Shown here: positions 25,896 through 39,440 of the stretch, piece by piece
Numbering within the stretch: the stretch's first letter is position 1
Layout: each line of letters begins with the position of its first letter
Assembly (NCBI GenBank): GCA_019843655.1
Contig: JACDQD010000004.1
Coordinates: 26,423,872 to 26,487,871, forward strand
Reading direction: 5' to 3'
DNA length: 64,000 nucleotides
DNA from: Lethocerus indicus
Lineage: Eukaryota; Arthropoda; Insecta; Hemiptera; Belostomatidae
The notes under the pieces: model-generated
Databases searched by the model: none
What the model was told of the DNA's origin: nothing
What the model saw: only the letters and a program-made list of their open reading frames with translations
Program-made: the position numbers and the translations under genes

Positions 25896-28800
25896 GTGGG
25901 GGTGGAATACCGTTGGGAAAAGAGAAAATAGAGAGGGGAGAAACACGAGGCAGTGTGAAGGATGGTAGTTGTTTAATAGATGGACTCCCGGCTGATCAAT
26001 ATTTGTCCGGTGTGTTCCTGCCCCAAACCCTACTCTGTAAAACATCACAAGGAATGAACCTCCAATTTGTAATTTTCACCGAAAACATTTGGAAATAATG
26101 AGCGCGGTTTTTCTAGTACCAACTTTGGAGTCACTGAAACCGCAACCTGCTGAAGTTAGAGATTTTAGAAAATTTATTAGAATTACTACACAGAATTTTC
26201 TTTGATTCACATATTAATTCACTTATAATAAAAAATTGATTTAATTCCTATATAAAAGGAAATTTCATTTTTTGAGTACCTTTATTTCGATTTGTTCCCA
26301 CGGTAATATTCCATACTGAATACCTCTTTATATTAGGTAAAATTCAAATTTCAGCGTTTTAAACTTCCTCTTTGATATCCAAACTTTAGTGGCCTAGCAG
26401 TTTTGTGCCAAATGCTATTTGGCCGATTTCGGGGTTTACACCTGAGTAAGCCGGCTTGCGTGAAACTCCCCCCTAAGTCCTGAACTTGAAATTCCTCCTC
26501 CGGCGGCGGAACTCCATTTATTTGAGACGTAATGGGAGCGCCAGCGACTCAGAGTCTACTAAATGCCACAGGGAAAGGGCACTGGGAATTTATATACTCC
26601 CTTAAAACTAATAACCCTTAAGAAGTATAAATCGACTTCTTACTAATGTTTTAAAACGTCATGTAAATAAGGCTTTTAAATGTTTTAATTTGTTCTTGAA
26701 TACAAAACAAAAATTCTCGCATACAATATTTATGAAAAATATATCGTAAATTGAAAGATTCGCTGTTTCTAATGTTAGTTCTTCCTTCAATATATCAAAA
26801 ATATGCGAGTTCCGAGTTATATTCATTACAAGGCATTATTTTTGTCGGCGAAATTAAAAACAACGAAATACAATAATGTGTTCAATTCGGGATAGTACAA
26901 TTACAAAGTTGATAATTGCTATAAATAACAAAAATAATTAATTTCAATATTTTGGAATATTTCTGAATTTTGAATATAAATGGGAGTTTTGAAAAGTGTA
27001 AAAAAATGTCATCCAACGTATCCTAACATTCAATCTTTTTATAAGAGAGAACTCGAGTTAATTAAACTGACGAGCCACCGTTAATGGGTTGCCTTCTCAA
27101 ATAAGACCTGTTGAATACCGCCTAGACCCTGGGGGACGATTTTGTGTTTCGGTCTAAGCCCGCCGGGATCACCATTCGTCCGCCGGTTGACAAGGAGAGT
27201 AACGGCGGAGCTGGCGGTGGACATTTCGTATGCCGGGCTATACACAGACGAATATGGGAAACATTTTTAAGGGTGCGGACTGAGAAAATATATTTTATAT
27301 CCGAGATAAGCCACCCGTTCGCCTCCGCTACTTTCGGCAACGAGTTCTCCTCTCCACCCGAATAGCATATGGGATGAATCCGCCTTCATACTGATAACTC
27401 TGGAGTTAAAAAAATTCGCATATTTAAGACAAATCTTATTTCGCCTGATCTCCTAGTGCTGTAGGGTTTACATTAAAAAATATATTTTATAACGAGGATT
27501 TCGTGGCTCTGAAGTATTTAAAATAATACAATATTCTGAAAAAAATACCATGGCCACGGTGACCGATTCAACAATGTTTTTTCTGCATTGTCCAACCCGA
27601 ACCGACAATGCCGGACAGATATTTTCTTCAATTTCTCAATGCGGTCGCAATATATCGAAAAGCTGTTTTAGGAAAAATTGTCATTTTTTACGACGATTTG
27701 GTCACGAACAGACAAACACCACTAGAGTTTTAATTAATGAAACGATACTGAGCTACACAGTGAACGTAAATAGGCCGGTGACGTGTATAACAAATTCGCT
27801 ATTATCTTCAGCCTGTGCTCAATTTTTCGACAGACACTTGCAGACCCTTCGCGTTTTAAGCTGCGTGCAATAGGAATAGAAATATGGGAAAATGGCTAAA
27901 CTAGAGCCAATTATGTGGGACGAACTGACCAGTTTGACTGAAGGCAAAGTTGGCTGGGAACTTTCCGGCCAATTAGCCCTTTTCCGGATTTGTCCGCCCC
28001 CCTCGGCCCCCTTTTTACGACGCCGTACGTCAGGGCTTATCGGGCGGATTCAATGCCGTCATCGCCATAATAAACGAAGGCCCTCGATAATTGGATGATC
28101 GGCACTGTGAATATTTATGACATAGCCCGGACTCGATTTTTGACCCCATTATAGCGACCCTCCAGTTTTTCACCACTTAATTTGACCTCGACTCTAATGT
28201 CCGGGCTAGATTGGTTTAGCGCGGATCCAAAAACTAGTTCTATATTTCGAAACCGTGCCCTGTTCTCGTTCCGAGCAGGTAGGGGAAATTATATTCTATT
28301 TGTCCTAGATCAATTTGTCTAAATTTGTTAATTAATATTTGATCGGAGAGTTTATTTATAATGAGGCGACTTAATTTGGCTGGCCTTTGCCCGTTTAATA
28401 TTTTTTTTCCAATAATCATGAAAGAAAAACAGGAAATCTTTCCTAATAATATTAACTAAATATTTGTTTCTTGTTTGCTTAATACGGTCCTAAAAAACTG
28501 GGCTTAATTTACTTCTTTAATCTGGAATGCAAGAAGAAACCATTTCAACATGCTTGACATGTGCATCCCCTTGAATTATTGGGAACAAGCCTGCTAGTAC
28601 CTATGTGTGTTAAATAAATTTACCTCCAGTTTTAGATGAAAGATTTCACGTACTTATAGAATTTATTTGTCACCATTCATTTGTTGTTTGTTTTTTAAAA
28701 TATTTATCGTGCTGTATTTAACACACGATATTCCTTTAAAATATCTCTGGGTGTCTAAACAATAGAGCCATGAAAACGAGTAGTGTGTAAGGCAGGGTTG

Positions 28801-31800
28801 GCTGAATTTATGTCTCCCGTTCGTCATTTACAGGACGGCACTCCACGGCCCAATACACGCCGCAAATCTGAAATTACAATGAGAGCTGTCGAGAACGTGG
28901 CAAAAATTCGTCGCGTAATTTCCCCACAGACGCGGCCCGGCCAGATTGGGAAAATCCATTAGAAGATACCAAGGGTGTGGTTGCGACCCGAGAAAAACTC
29001 TTTCCAAACGGTGAAAATGCCGAGTCGTTCAATGGTCCGAGATATCTCTAAGTGGGCTGCACATGCTGCGGATTCTAGCATTGTCCTTACTCATTAGCGC
29101 TATCTGAACAATTCACCACCGCAATGAATTAACTTCTGAGTGGAGTTCGATCGAATGACCGTTCGTTGATTCGGGAGCATTCTCTATGTTCGCCGCAGGG
29201 TGTGAGCACGTTGCTTAATTCGTTCCCATTCGGATGTTAAATTATTTTATTCTTAGTTCAATATATTTATCATACGTTCGCAGTATCGCTGTTGCGACAC
29301 CGCTGTTTCTCCCAATCAGTTAGTCCTTGTGTGCGAAAGTAAAAAATTCCGTCCAGTTCCACGGAATTTAGGATATGAAATACCTTAAAAGGGAACTGGC
29401 TTAAATTTTTACAGTCATCGGAATGCCCCTTAATAGTAATGAATTACTTTCATTAATTCGCCGCATTACTGAAACAAATTTATATGCGAACAACTTCCAT
29501 CATGTTTGCTTCTTCTATCATCTGCCAGGAAGGGGCCTTTCTAACAAAATACCTAATTATAATATTAATATACGTTATAATTAGGTTATAAATAAGGAAG
29601 GTTGCGTGTATGTTTCAGTAGACTGTGGTATCAAGTAGATGATATCGTTTTGGTAAAAATGACTTCTTTTGCATTCTCAATTAAACCAGTAAAGTTAGGA
29701 AGTTTGATTAATAATCAACTCTCTATGGGGGAAGGTCGATATCGGTAATAAATACACGGTCCGTACTATAAATCCACTACCGTTTTACCATTCAGGGATA
29801 TTTTTGTCTGCTCAGTAGGGTGCTTTGACACCTCGTGAACCCGGTTCACGTTTTCCGAAAAGCGAGTGAACTGTCCCGCCCTCCTGAATGGGCTGAAGGA
29901 AATTCAAAAGTGCTTAAGCTATAAATATGAGAGGAGTTTGAACTATCGGCCATCGGGAGCGATCCTTATTTGTGGAGGAACGGGTTTTTCAGGCAACGAG
30001 ATTAAGAGCATGAGCCCTATAGGTGAATTTCGGCTGGAGGGGTGGAGTTTTACACAGGGGATTAATCACCTTGGGCGGTAGTGGGGGGTGGCCCTATTCA
30101 CGGGGGTTTTTCAAAGCCGGGACCCGTCCGTCCGATTTTCGCCGATTTTTTTTGTCCCTTCCCATTCAGTATTACCGCATATTGATAAATCCTCCCACTC
30201 TTATTTAGTCGGGCTTCCAATTCCGTTCCGAATAATAATCACCAGTTCCAATAAAATTCAATTAGATGGGAATTCCGAGAGTCGGTAACGATCGCACACG
30301 CGGGTACTGTTAAATTAAATTAAAATAGTATGCTTAACGGTGGCACGATAATTATTGACCATTATTATTCCCTTTTCACACAAGATAAATGAGAATATGT
30401 TGAGGAGTTTTAGAAACTTTTAGTGTGGCCTTTCACTAGTTTAGGCAACGGTTGTAAGGGATCTCGCATTTTTATCCACATGTCGCCTGACACATATTTT
30501 TCTATGATCACGTACGTTTCTGTAGGTATGCACTTCTCAGAAGAATATTTTTTGTATGACACTCTTGTTCCCGTTCTAGATTTATTGTAAGTGAGATATA
30601 TTTTTTATAGCCGTCCATTCTTCAGGCCAGAGCGGAGGTTTAACCTTTCGAAAACTCGCGGTTAGCCGCAGCTTTTCTACAGTCCGTCCGGGGTCGATGA
30701 GAGACGAATATCGGTTGGCTTCGATACTTTTACTGGGAAAGTAAATCTGGAAGTAAAGCTGTAAAAACAGGAACACACTTGCCGTATTACCAATTGGGGA
30801 GATTCCGTTCGTGGCTCCCGGCCGATTCGAGGAATTGGCTCTACAAATGTATCGCCTCCATCGGATCTTAATCTCGGTTGTAGTGTTTAGCTTTCGGGCA
30901 CTACTCGGGTGCTCTACCGGTGAATAGCGGACTGCTGAAAGGAAAAGGATCGGTATAGCGGAGGAGCCAACCGGCCGGATGAAAGAGTGGCCCAACCCCG
31001 GCGTGACGCGTTCGGTCGATACCTGAATTTTCCGACGGGCACTTGCCGAACGGCGTTCTCATCCCTCACTCGGACAAAGACAAACAGGCGGTCGATGAAC
31101 CGCCAGGCGAGATACCGCGGGCCAATTCCAGGATGATTTCCGAGAAAATCCGAACCACCGATCCCACCGAAAGTCTGACTCTAATTTATAATATAAATCC
31201 AAGCTATAATATATTCAAATCGAAAGTTTCTTTCCACGCTAAATTTCTTTTCGAGAGTTTTCACCCACACTAATTTCCGAAGTATAGTTATTGTTATATA
31301 ATAATATAACATAATAATCCTAACTGAATTGGCGCAAAACGTAATCCCGATAGATTAATATTATATGTATATCGTATGGCGCTTATATTAAAATGCGCTT
31401 ATATTTTACAATTTTCAGTTAATTTGTAATACTATCACGGCGTTAAAATAGGCAATTCACCCGTACTGGCGTATGTCGGACTGCCATCGAAATTTCATGA
31501 AACATATTATGGATAGTTTCTTTGGCCGTCGACACAGAACTTAAAATGTTAATTTTAACCGGAATTCTCCCGAGTCCAGTCTGAAAAAGTTTACCTTCGG
31601 TCGGCGTAATTCCAAGAAGGAAAACCCGTGGGCCGTATTGCAGAAGGAATTGCGATATGTGGCCGCTTAAGTAAAAGTTGTCAAAATATGGGGTCGCGCC
31701 TGACCAACAGAGCTACAGGCTACTACGGACTGGTTCTATCCCCACACTCCTTACCGACTAGCATACTTACATTCTCTCTCCCGTAAGTTATGCAATTACT

Positions 31801-32319
31801 CCACCCGGCGAACAATTGGCCGCTGTTACCTTTATCCAGTTCAAAAGGTTGTCCCGACTCTCTTGTTGAAATCCATGAACGTAGAGAGATTGGGGGACTG
31901 GGTATTTACAAGCGGAATTTGTAAAACTGTATTCTGTACAAACGAGGTAATGAATTCAGATGACAACCTTATTATGTTATGTTATTTATGAACTGCCCAC
32001 CGCCTCCCATTCCATACATACCATCCGGGAACAACCCGGACCGAGTAACGAAGTTCATAATTTGACTCTATTCATTCAACTCGCTAAATTATCTTGAATA
32101 TTTCATACGAACAGCTCGGATGCATTTAATATCGGAAATACATAATACATCAGATCTTAATACATTTCAACACCTTCGATTAATATTGGGCCCTCCTGAC
32201 TAAAGGCTCAAAGAAAACGTCGCGAGGTCCGTATTCAAAGTGCCTATAATATGTAAAATAATTTATATTAATTAACAGTTGTAAAATATATTTCGATCTA
32301 TACATTATCATATGTATAC

Positions 32320-32320
<1 letters not shown>

Positions 32321-32362
<42 letters not shown>
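32321..32362. repeat. (TA)n microsatellite
   Basis: Uninterrupted TA dinucleotides for about 42 nt. Confidence 0.95.
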
Positions 32363-32365
<3 letters not shown>

Positions 32366-33904
32366 GATATCGAACTATCTTCACACGGGGGCTTTGCAAA
32401 TTGGGCCGTCATTTAGGAGCGCGGTCCGTTTCTCCTAAACTAATTCGGGTCAGCAGTTCGAGTGGATGTCAATTGGCGGGAACACATTTACGTTTCAATT
32501 GCAAAGGGGTCTGTTTGAAACCCAAATTCCAGATTAAATTATCCCGTTTCCAGTTATTGTTCCGGCCCAGTATTGTGACAGTACGACATTTTTCGTGTCC
32601 CGAGCGGAGATTGAATTCGGTCCACAATTGGGTTACCAATCAATACATATTACCATTTTAGTCTTCCACCCTCGGTTTATAGATAAATTTCCCCTCCACC
32701 CCTCCGTATTGTGACGCGTTTCCGCAAAACGGTAAACGAAATTGAAACGATAAATTTTATGTCGTTCATTCATTAGTAATCTGAATTAAGCCATAATGTT
32801 TTATTTAATCAAATCGGTACAGATATTACTGTTACTTTATTTTCTACTACCACAAGGCATGTCATATGCAATGTCATATATTTGAAAACATTTGCGCATT
32901 CCTACAGTATTTATGTGTTTCCAAAAATGTTTGAAGGAGGTATAGTTCTGAGATATATAATAAATTTTACTGACAATTTATTATTGTTATTTTAACGACA
33001 TTACGTGTATACACGCACCAGTGATTATCGATATCCATTCTATATTGACATGTTTGGGACTATGCACGGTTGAACATTTCGCGAACATCAGCAACGGATA
33101 TAGCCATAAATTCCTATGGAATTCGTTTCCAACCGCTTTAGCACTGCATCCACTACTGGCGGCGGCGGAAGTCGATAAACCGGTTATGTCCCGTACCAAA
33201 TAAGCGGGCGAAGGCAGTATATCGCCCTGATAATAATCTAACGTCTAAAGGCTTGCATAGTCGAGTGGGCGTTTAATGGATATACACCGATGTCTCGTTT
33301 CAATGGAGGGAATTCCAATTACATACTCCTCTAGTTCCTAGTAGCACCAAAATACGAACGAGTGGTTCGTGTTTTTAGGTATTTTATTTATTGCGAAGAG
33401 TTAACTCGGTAAATAAAATGTTATTTAATTATTCCAAGTAATTATATTTCGGTTGTACTTAAAATATATTTTTATTGTATCGTCACCCAAACGCAAATAG
33501 ATGTGTAGATACATTCTGACTGGCGGAATAATATAAATTCGCTGTTCGGCTAATGAATACTGAATCGGACATTAAGTGCTTTCGAAACTGGTGACAGCGG
33601 CATTGCACGAACAAACAATGGGTATGCTTCGAGGGGGTGAGGGGGGGTGCCCACCAAACGCACGCCCACTCTGAATACTTTAGGCACGTTCGTATATCAT
33701 CGTTTGTCTGGACACCTGTTGCCATGACACTCTGCTAAAACAATAGTGCAATTAAACGTGGAATTATCGACACCGCAGATTACGACGAATAAATGGACAG
33801 TTTTAGGATCATTATGAAATATTATTATGGAAGTTATACTCCAGGTGAAAAAATTTAAACGAAATTAAGTAGAAAACTTACACGTTTGTTGAATTCTTTT
33901 GCAG

Positions 33905-33979
33905 CGCATTTTTCAACTGGGGAATTAACAGTAATGTTGTAATTTCTGCGGAAGTTGTATCGTATTCAGTACTTTGCAG
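33905..33979 (+). CDS. Candidate internal exon, plus strand
   Basis: The acceptor TTCTTTTGCAG ends at 33904 and the donor TTTGCAG|GTAAGATC begins at 33980; both are close to consensus. Of the three frames, only the one with a single leading base is open across all 75 nt (starting AFFNWGINSN, two bases left over). Length is a multiple of three. The translation is hydrophobic and not recognised. Confidence 0.25.
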
Positions 33980-34404
33980 GTAAGATCATTCCTGCAATCC
34001 GGAATGAATACCTATTAAAAGAAGTATAATGGACATAATTGTTAGTTCATTTCAGCCTCAAGAAACGTTATATATAGCCAATAAACCGCCCCCGCGTTCA
34101 CTGTGCGGTTCCAATTTGTCAGCATTTATGATTGTCGTGGACAATACTCATTGTGGACGGTGGCGTTCGGCGAACGCAATCGTGTTAATAGGCTCCGCCT
34201 CAACGCCTGTCGAAATAACGAACTCGGATAATTTGTTTTTTCGAATAGAATGGCCAACAAAGAGGGCGAGGCCTAATAAGCCGGCTATTGTGGTGTGTCG
34301 GCCCTGGGGATACCGTCCATCACTGTTCGGAATAGATACTGAATATGGCCAGTATATTTCTCTATTTATGCACCACTAAGTTCATTCATTCTAACATGAC
34401 TAAC

Positions 34405-34408
<4 letters not shown>

Positions 34409-34460
<52 letters not shown>
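34409..34460. repeat. (AT)n microsatellite
   Basis: Uninterrupted AT dinucleotides for 52 nt. Confidence 0.95.
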
Positions 34461-34464
<4 letters not shown>

Positions 34465-34974
34465 CGTTTATGGGATGAACTAGTCAGTGTGATACCTTAC
34501 GATTTTCTTTCTCTTCTCCTGTATGTCTGGACTGACAGAAGATAGGTTAGAAGACCTGGCCGTAAAAAATCCAATTAATCTTGGAGTTGTGATTTATTTG
34601 CTCTTCAAACTCTGTGGAGGAGCTTGATTGGCAGAAATTGGGGTCCAGTTCAATCGGTAAGAGCTGTCTCGGAGGGGCTTGTCTCGGTTTTATTCCGACA
34701 TGTCGCTTAATATGTTGCTTAAATTTTATAATTTTTTATACGATTATTTATTTTCTTTATAACATTTTTAAAGTCTGTAGCCTGTGGATGTGGGAAATTG
34801 ATGAACCTGATATGTAGGTTCGGTCGGGCTTCATCAATATAGAGAGGCTTCCCGTATCCGGCCCGCCTGGTACATGTTACAGGTGTAACGAATGCCGATC
34901 TTAAATTCATCGAACGCGGCACGAATATTTCGTTTTTCCTCGTCCCGACCCGGTAGATTCCGGTTGCGTTGTGC

Positions 34975-34978
<4 letters not shown>

Positions 34979-35026
<48 letters not shown>
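34979..35026. repeat. (GT)n microsatellite
   Basis: Uninterrupted GT dinucleotides for 48 nt. It inflates two overlapping His/Thr-rich minus-strand frames that are not genes. Confidence 0.95.
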
Positions 35027-35027
<1 letters not shown>

Positions 35028-38000
35028 GAATGAATTATCACTGAAACGAATCGACATTGAGAACAGTGCAACCTGGCGTCTGTTATCCACTGCAACCTGG
35101 CGCAATCCAACATCCATTTTTTTACAAGAAATGTTAGCAAGATAAATCTCATTATTTTATTGCCCCTTTAAACTGTAAGAACCAACCAATGATGCAGCAA
35201 AATCCTTGAAGCTGACGGAAACTAGACGACTGATGCGGCCTTTCGTTCTGATTGAGAATTTGTTCTGTAACAGATAAATCCTCATCTCGTGGCGTAAAGC
35301 CCACTGTTCTGACGTCCACTATAGCCTCAGTGTAAATCAAGGAGAGATAACAAATTTTCACACTGGCGATAATTTTCCAAGATTTCACTGCGTACATAGT
35401 GGTAAAACCGCTATAGATTTTATACGATGAAATTTTATACCATTTCTATACGATGAATATTTTCTAGATTTATTCCCGACCAATTTTCAAACATCGGAAA
35501 ACTTGTCTTCAAATGTAAAAACGGCGAATAAACAGGGAGTTAATTAATACTGATGGAATAGTGATTAATCCACCTGCGTTGGTCAGTCTGGGGAATTCTC
35601 GTTTGCATACTTTTGCCGGCTGTGTCCACTGGACGGTGCCCCCGCCACTCTACGCAGTCCAGCCCAGAAATAAAACCGACTCGAACCAACACTTTGCATT
35701 TAATTTCGACCGGTGTCGAAATCGAGGGCCGGCCCTCGGGCCCACAGTCCGACTTTAAATTGCCTATTCCACAACAAATCGGCTCACGGTCTTTCGCAAC
35801 AGTATCAATTTCCATTTTAAATTAGAAATTAGTTTTTATTATAACGAAAAAAATAAACTCGCTGACAGACGACACATGGTCGCGATTTTCTTCATTCAAG
35901 GTTGTGCATCGTGGTGCACTCAGTCATCGGAAAATTAGTAAGGGTAAATTAGTAGGGTAAAATTAGTAGGGTAAATTAGACGTTAACAGAATTAGCTGTC
36001 GCAAGAAATGTACGGATGAGATTTTCTACGTTAGGTCCTTTCTTGTCTTATTAGTTTTAATGATGATGGAACAGAAGCATTTATGGAAAATATTATAGAG
36101 CAATTTTTAAGTTAAGTAAATTTTACACTGTTAGTTTCTTATGAATATCATAATAACCTCTTTAGAAATATTATGTATAGATTTAATGAATAGAGACTTT
36201 CATTTGAACTTTTGAAGTGGGAGTATTAAACGGCCATTAAGTCCTTGAGAGAGTCGTTAGAGAATCCTTAGTGAGACTGGAGTGTTTAATGCTAAAAAAG
36301 TGATTAAAAAGTTCCGCTCTAGCCTCAGTGAACATCTTATACCTTATATTTAATCCAAGTTAGATATTTGAAATTTACTCAACAAGTGATGAGTCAATGA
36401 CTCTGTGACCTACCCAAGAAGGTATTTTGGGTAGTGCGGAAGCGCAGATTGAAGTGTCCGCATTAACATTATTCATTATTATGCAAATTGGAAGGCATTA
36501 TACAAAATTATTATTCAACATTAAGTCTGTACGCTTAAAAATTCTAGAATCCGTCGAAAGATTTTAACTTTGATTATTGAATTCCAGACAGATTTTCTCA
36601 CATATTACTTCACACAATTATGTGTAACGCCAGAAAAAATTAATTCAAATATTTGCCCTTTTAAACCTCCCCCCCAGCCGTTTTCGTCTACTGATGACGG
36701 GAGGAAGCTGGCAGAAGGAGGTGGCCCCCGGATGACACGCAATTGCCATCGGCGGGCTTAACTTCGCCAACTTTGCTCCGTCTTCACCACCCTCGTCCAC
36801 ATAATCATCCCTCCAAGTTCCATCGTCTAGGCTGCTTTAATCACTGTCGCCATTAATTAAGGCTGTTTACTTTCCTCCTGTGCGCCCTGCGATACTCAAC
36901 TGTACAGATACACTTCATGAAATATCGATTCCTCCTCAATCATTAGGTGTACAAAAGCGATACAATTAGATTATAAAAATGATGTCAGTTTGACGTACAA
37001 ATTAAATAAGAATTCACGTTATTCTACCACTCATGTTGTAAAGGATTATAGGCCACCGACGTTTAAGGACCGTGTCATGAAAGCATAACACACTATATAC
37101 AGGATACGTTTATCAATCGTGATCTAGTATACACTTTTTTCTAGTTGAATGTTTAGAGCAGAAAGGAAAATTAATAACTAAAATTTTAGAATTTCAAAAT
37201 AATCCATTTAGATGGATAACATCATCTGCTAATTTGCTTATAGCTATGTGGACATGATGTGAAATCATTTTCCATACATTTCCCATTAAGAATTTTATTA
37301 ATCTAAATCGGTAGCGCAATGCTTACTACTATACAATTTTTACGCTTCATTATTCTCTCTCTCTCTCATTATTATTATCATTATTCACTGAATTCTTAAC
37401 AGTGTGAATTGTCTCGAATGTTACCATTACAACCATTAACCATTGTTTAATTACACAGAATGAAATCAACTAACCCCTCACGTGTATATCCTAAATCTTT
37501 ACAAACCATCAGTTCCCAAGAATGTGTAAATATAATGCGTTGTGAGTAAGTGAAATAATAATTCCCTCTGCACTCCCTTAATCAAATAATTAAAACGGCT
37601 AATTGGAATACCGCTTTAATGTTTTGGCTGTACGGGACTCCGATAAAAGTAGATAGGGATTAATTATATTACAATTAATTTACGCTCTATTGGCGCATTA
37701 TAGCATTTTGATTGGCACTTTGAAAGGACAAGATTATGCTCGGATAAACCGATTTGCCAAATATTAATCGGGATTTAGTAATCCCGGTCGACGTTACGTA
37801 TTGCGGTAAAAACGGGGAATGGAGGGCGACATAACTTCATCAGCATTAAAATGAACGCCAATATGTCAGGAGATGACCGGAACCGAGCTTAATTAAGCAT
37901 TCAAATAATGGAATTAACGTGTGCAACGCCCGTGCACATTGGATTAGCGGGGCATACGCACTCGCGGGTAAAGTCTGCTGGGATACGCCCAGCGTACCAA

Positions 38001-39185
38001 TATATCTCAAACTTTTTTTAATATATAGCCGCATATAATATTTTATACTAAATATATTTTAATACCCAGTATTAGGTTTTTTTATATCTTATAAGATCAA
38101 TTATTTGCATTGCCATTCTCTAAGATGAGCATAAAAACTCGACTCATATTATCCAGCATAATTAGTTTGCATATATCGACCCAAACGTAGAAGCATATAA
38201 ACCTAGTAGAATATTAAAGTTTCTGCATAACCAGATGTTTCCCTGGATTTACCGTTCTTAGTTTTCACCTTTCCACTGCCTGCTTTCCAATCTGCATCTG
38301 TCGCCACCAACTAATCTATAAAAATGTAATCTAGCTTTGATCTTAATTGATAATCGATATCATCTTAATTATGGAGATTCGAACTATTTAAACGCATAAT
38401 TATGAAATTTCGGAACATCTCCTAAGGGATCTTCAGTAGCCTCGAATTTTTCGTCCAATTCTTTCGAGTATTTGTTCGGTCTTCCGGATATATTTGTCGT
38501 TCGTAGAATTCCATCAATTCGACTATTCATTCTCCCATATCGTTAGTTTTTATCCATAATAATAAATTTAAATTGGAATTGGGATTTCGAAGAAATATTA
38601 TGGATAACTTTGAATAATATAGGGACATAAAGTAGGAAAAGGTCCTGTTGCAGCGGCCGAATCCTCCACAACGCCGAGTAGACGGGAACCGTCGTGGCAG
38701 TGGCCGCGGTACATTAAGGGCAGCGGTTTATTCCTTTTGAATATAAATACGGGAATTAGGGGTGGCAGGGTGGGTGAGGGAGACTGACAATTTTCAATTC
38801 CCTCTGACTCGAATCCGACCAATTGCCCTATTGGACGGAAAATCGCGTTTCCAGTAATAAAATTTCGATATGGACCCGCACCGGCGCATCCGAACGACTG
38901 TTAAATGCTAAACCCTATCATTTACCCCTCTGTAGGTGTTAAATTCTATTCCTTTTTAACATAATACTAAACCGAGTTAATAATTTTAAAATTCGATTGT
39001 AACGAATTATATTTAAGAAGTCCGTTGTTCTATGTTTGACTATATAATAATATAATACACACCATTACATACATCCATTATCCGCGACAATTAATTAACC
39101 GATATTTAATAGTTAGAGATCACTATGGTGAGTGTTCCCAAGTTAGGGTGCGGTCGGCGATGGGATGTCGTTGTCGAGGAGTTGC
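35027..39185. other. No gene seen upstream of the cuticle gene
   Basis: AT-rich DNA containing only short open frames (under 95 codons) with no recognisable product. The nearest regulatory DNA of the cuticle gene probably lies in its right part, but no specific hormone-receptor site was identified. Confidence 0.5.
35931..35980. repeat. Short tandem repeat, period 13-15 bp
   Basis: About 3.5 copies of AAATTAGTAGGGT with small length differences between copies. Confidence 0.75.
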
Positions 39186-39268
39186 ACACGCACAAAGGAG
39201 CAGAAACACAGACACGGACACGCAGAGACACGTGTGCACACACGCACGCACGCACACACAGACACATT
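39186..39268. repeat. CA-rich tract upstream of the cuticle promoter
   Basis: A degenerate run of CACACG, CACACA and GACACA units lies about 100-185 bp upstream of the TATA box. It creates overlapping spurious open frames on both strands (39123-39463). Confidence 0.7.
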
Positions 39269-39370
39269 TGGTGTCCTGTTCTTGCGACACATCACCCCAC
39301 ACTTGCACAGCCGGCGATAGGCTAAACTCCGAGGAGTGGTCCCACCCCACCTGTGCCCCCTCGAGAACCG

Positions 39371-39404
39371 TATATAAAGTGGCACCCGCTCAGCTTCAGT
39401 CAGT
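39371..39404 (+). promoter_or_regulatory. Core promoter of the cuticle protein gene (TATA box plus TCAGT initiator)
   Basis: A TATATAAAG box begins at 39371. Two overlapping TCAGT arthropod initiators lie at 39396-39400 and 39400-39404. The A of the second (39402) is 31 nt downstream of the first T of the TATA box, the usual spacing, so transcription probably starts there and leaves a 5' UTR of about 39 nt before the ATG at 39441. TATA plus TCAGT promoters are typical of strongly and stage-specifically expressed insect genes, including cuticle genes. The start site is inferred from motif spacing only. Confidence 0.75.
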
Positions 39405-39440
39405 ATCATTTCAATCGTTGATCTAATTTCAGCAGGAGTC

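Larger units (their letters stand above)
25896..34408. other. No complete gene seen
   Basis: AT-rich non-coding DNA with one candidate exon (33905-33979) and a TA microsatellite. The longest open frame, 137 codons on the - strand at 30582-30995, has no recognisable domain, signal peptide or splice context. A possible minus donor AAT|GTAAGTATG near 31778 has 17 open codons upstream but a weak acceptor. Confidence 0.45.

Noticed and set aside
30582..30995. 137-codon minus-strand open frame
   Set aside because: No recognisable domain, signal peptide, splice context or coding-like composition. Frames of this length are expected by chance on six frames of 64 kb.
34719..35152. His/Thr-repeat minus-strand frames
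   Set aside because: Translation of the (GT)n microsatellite.
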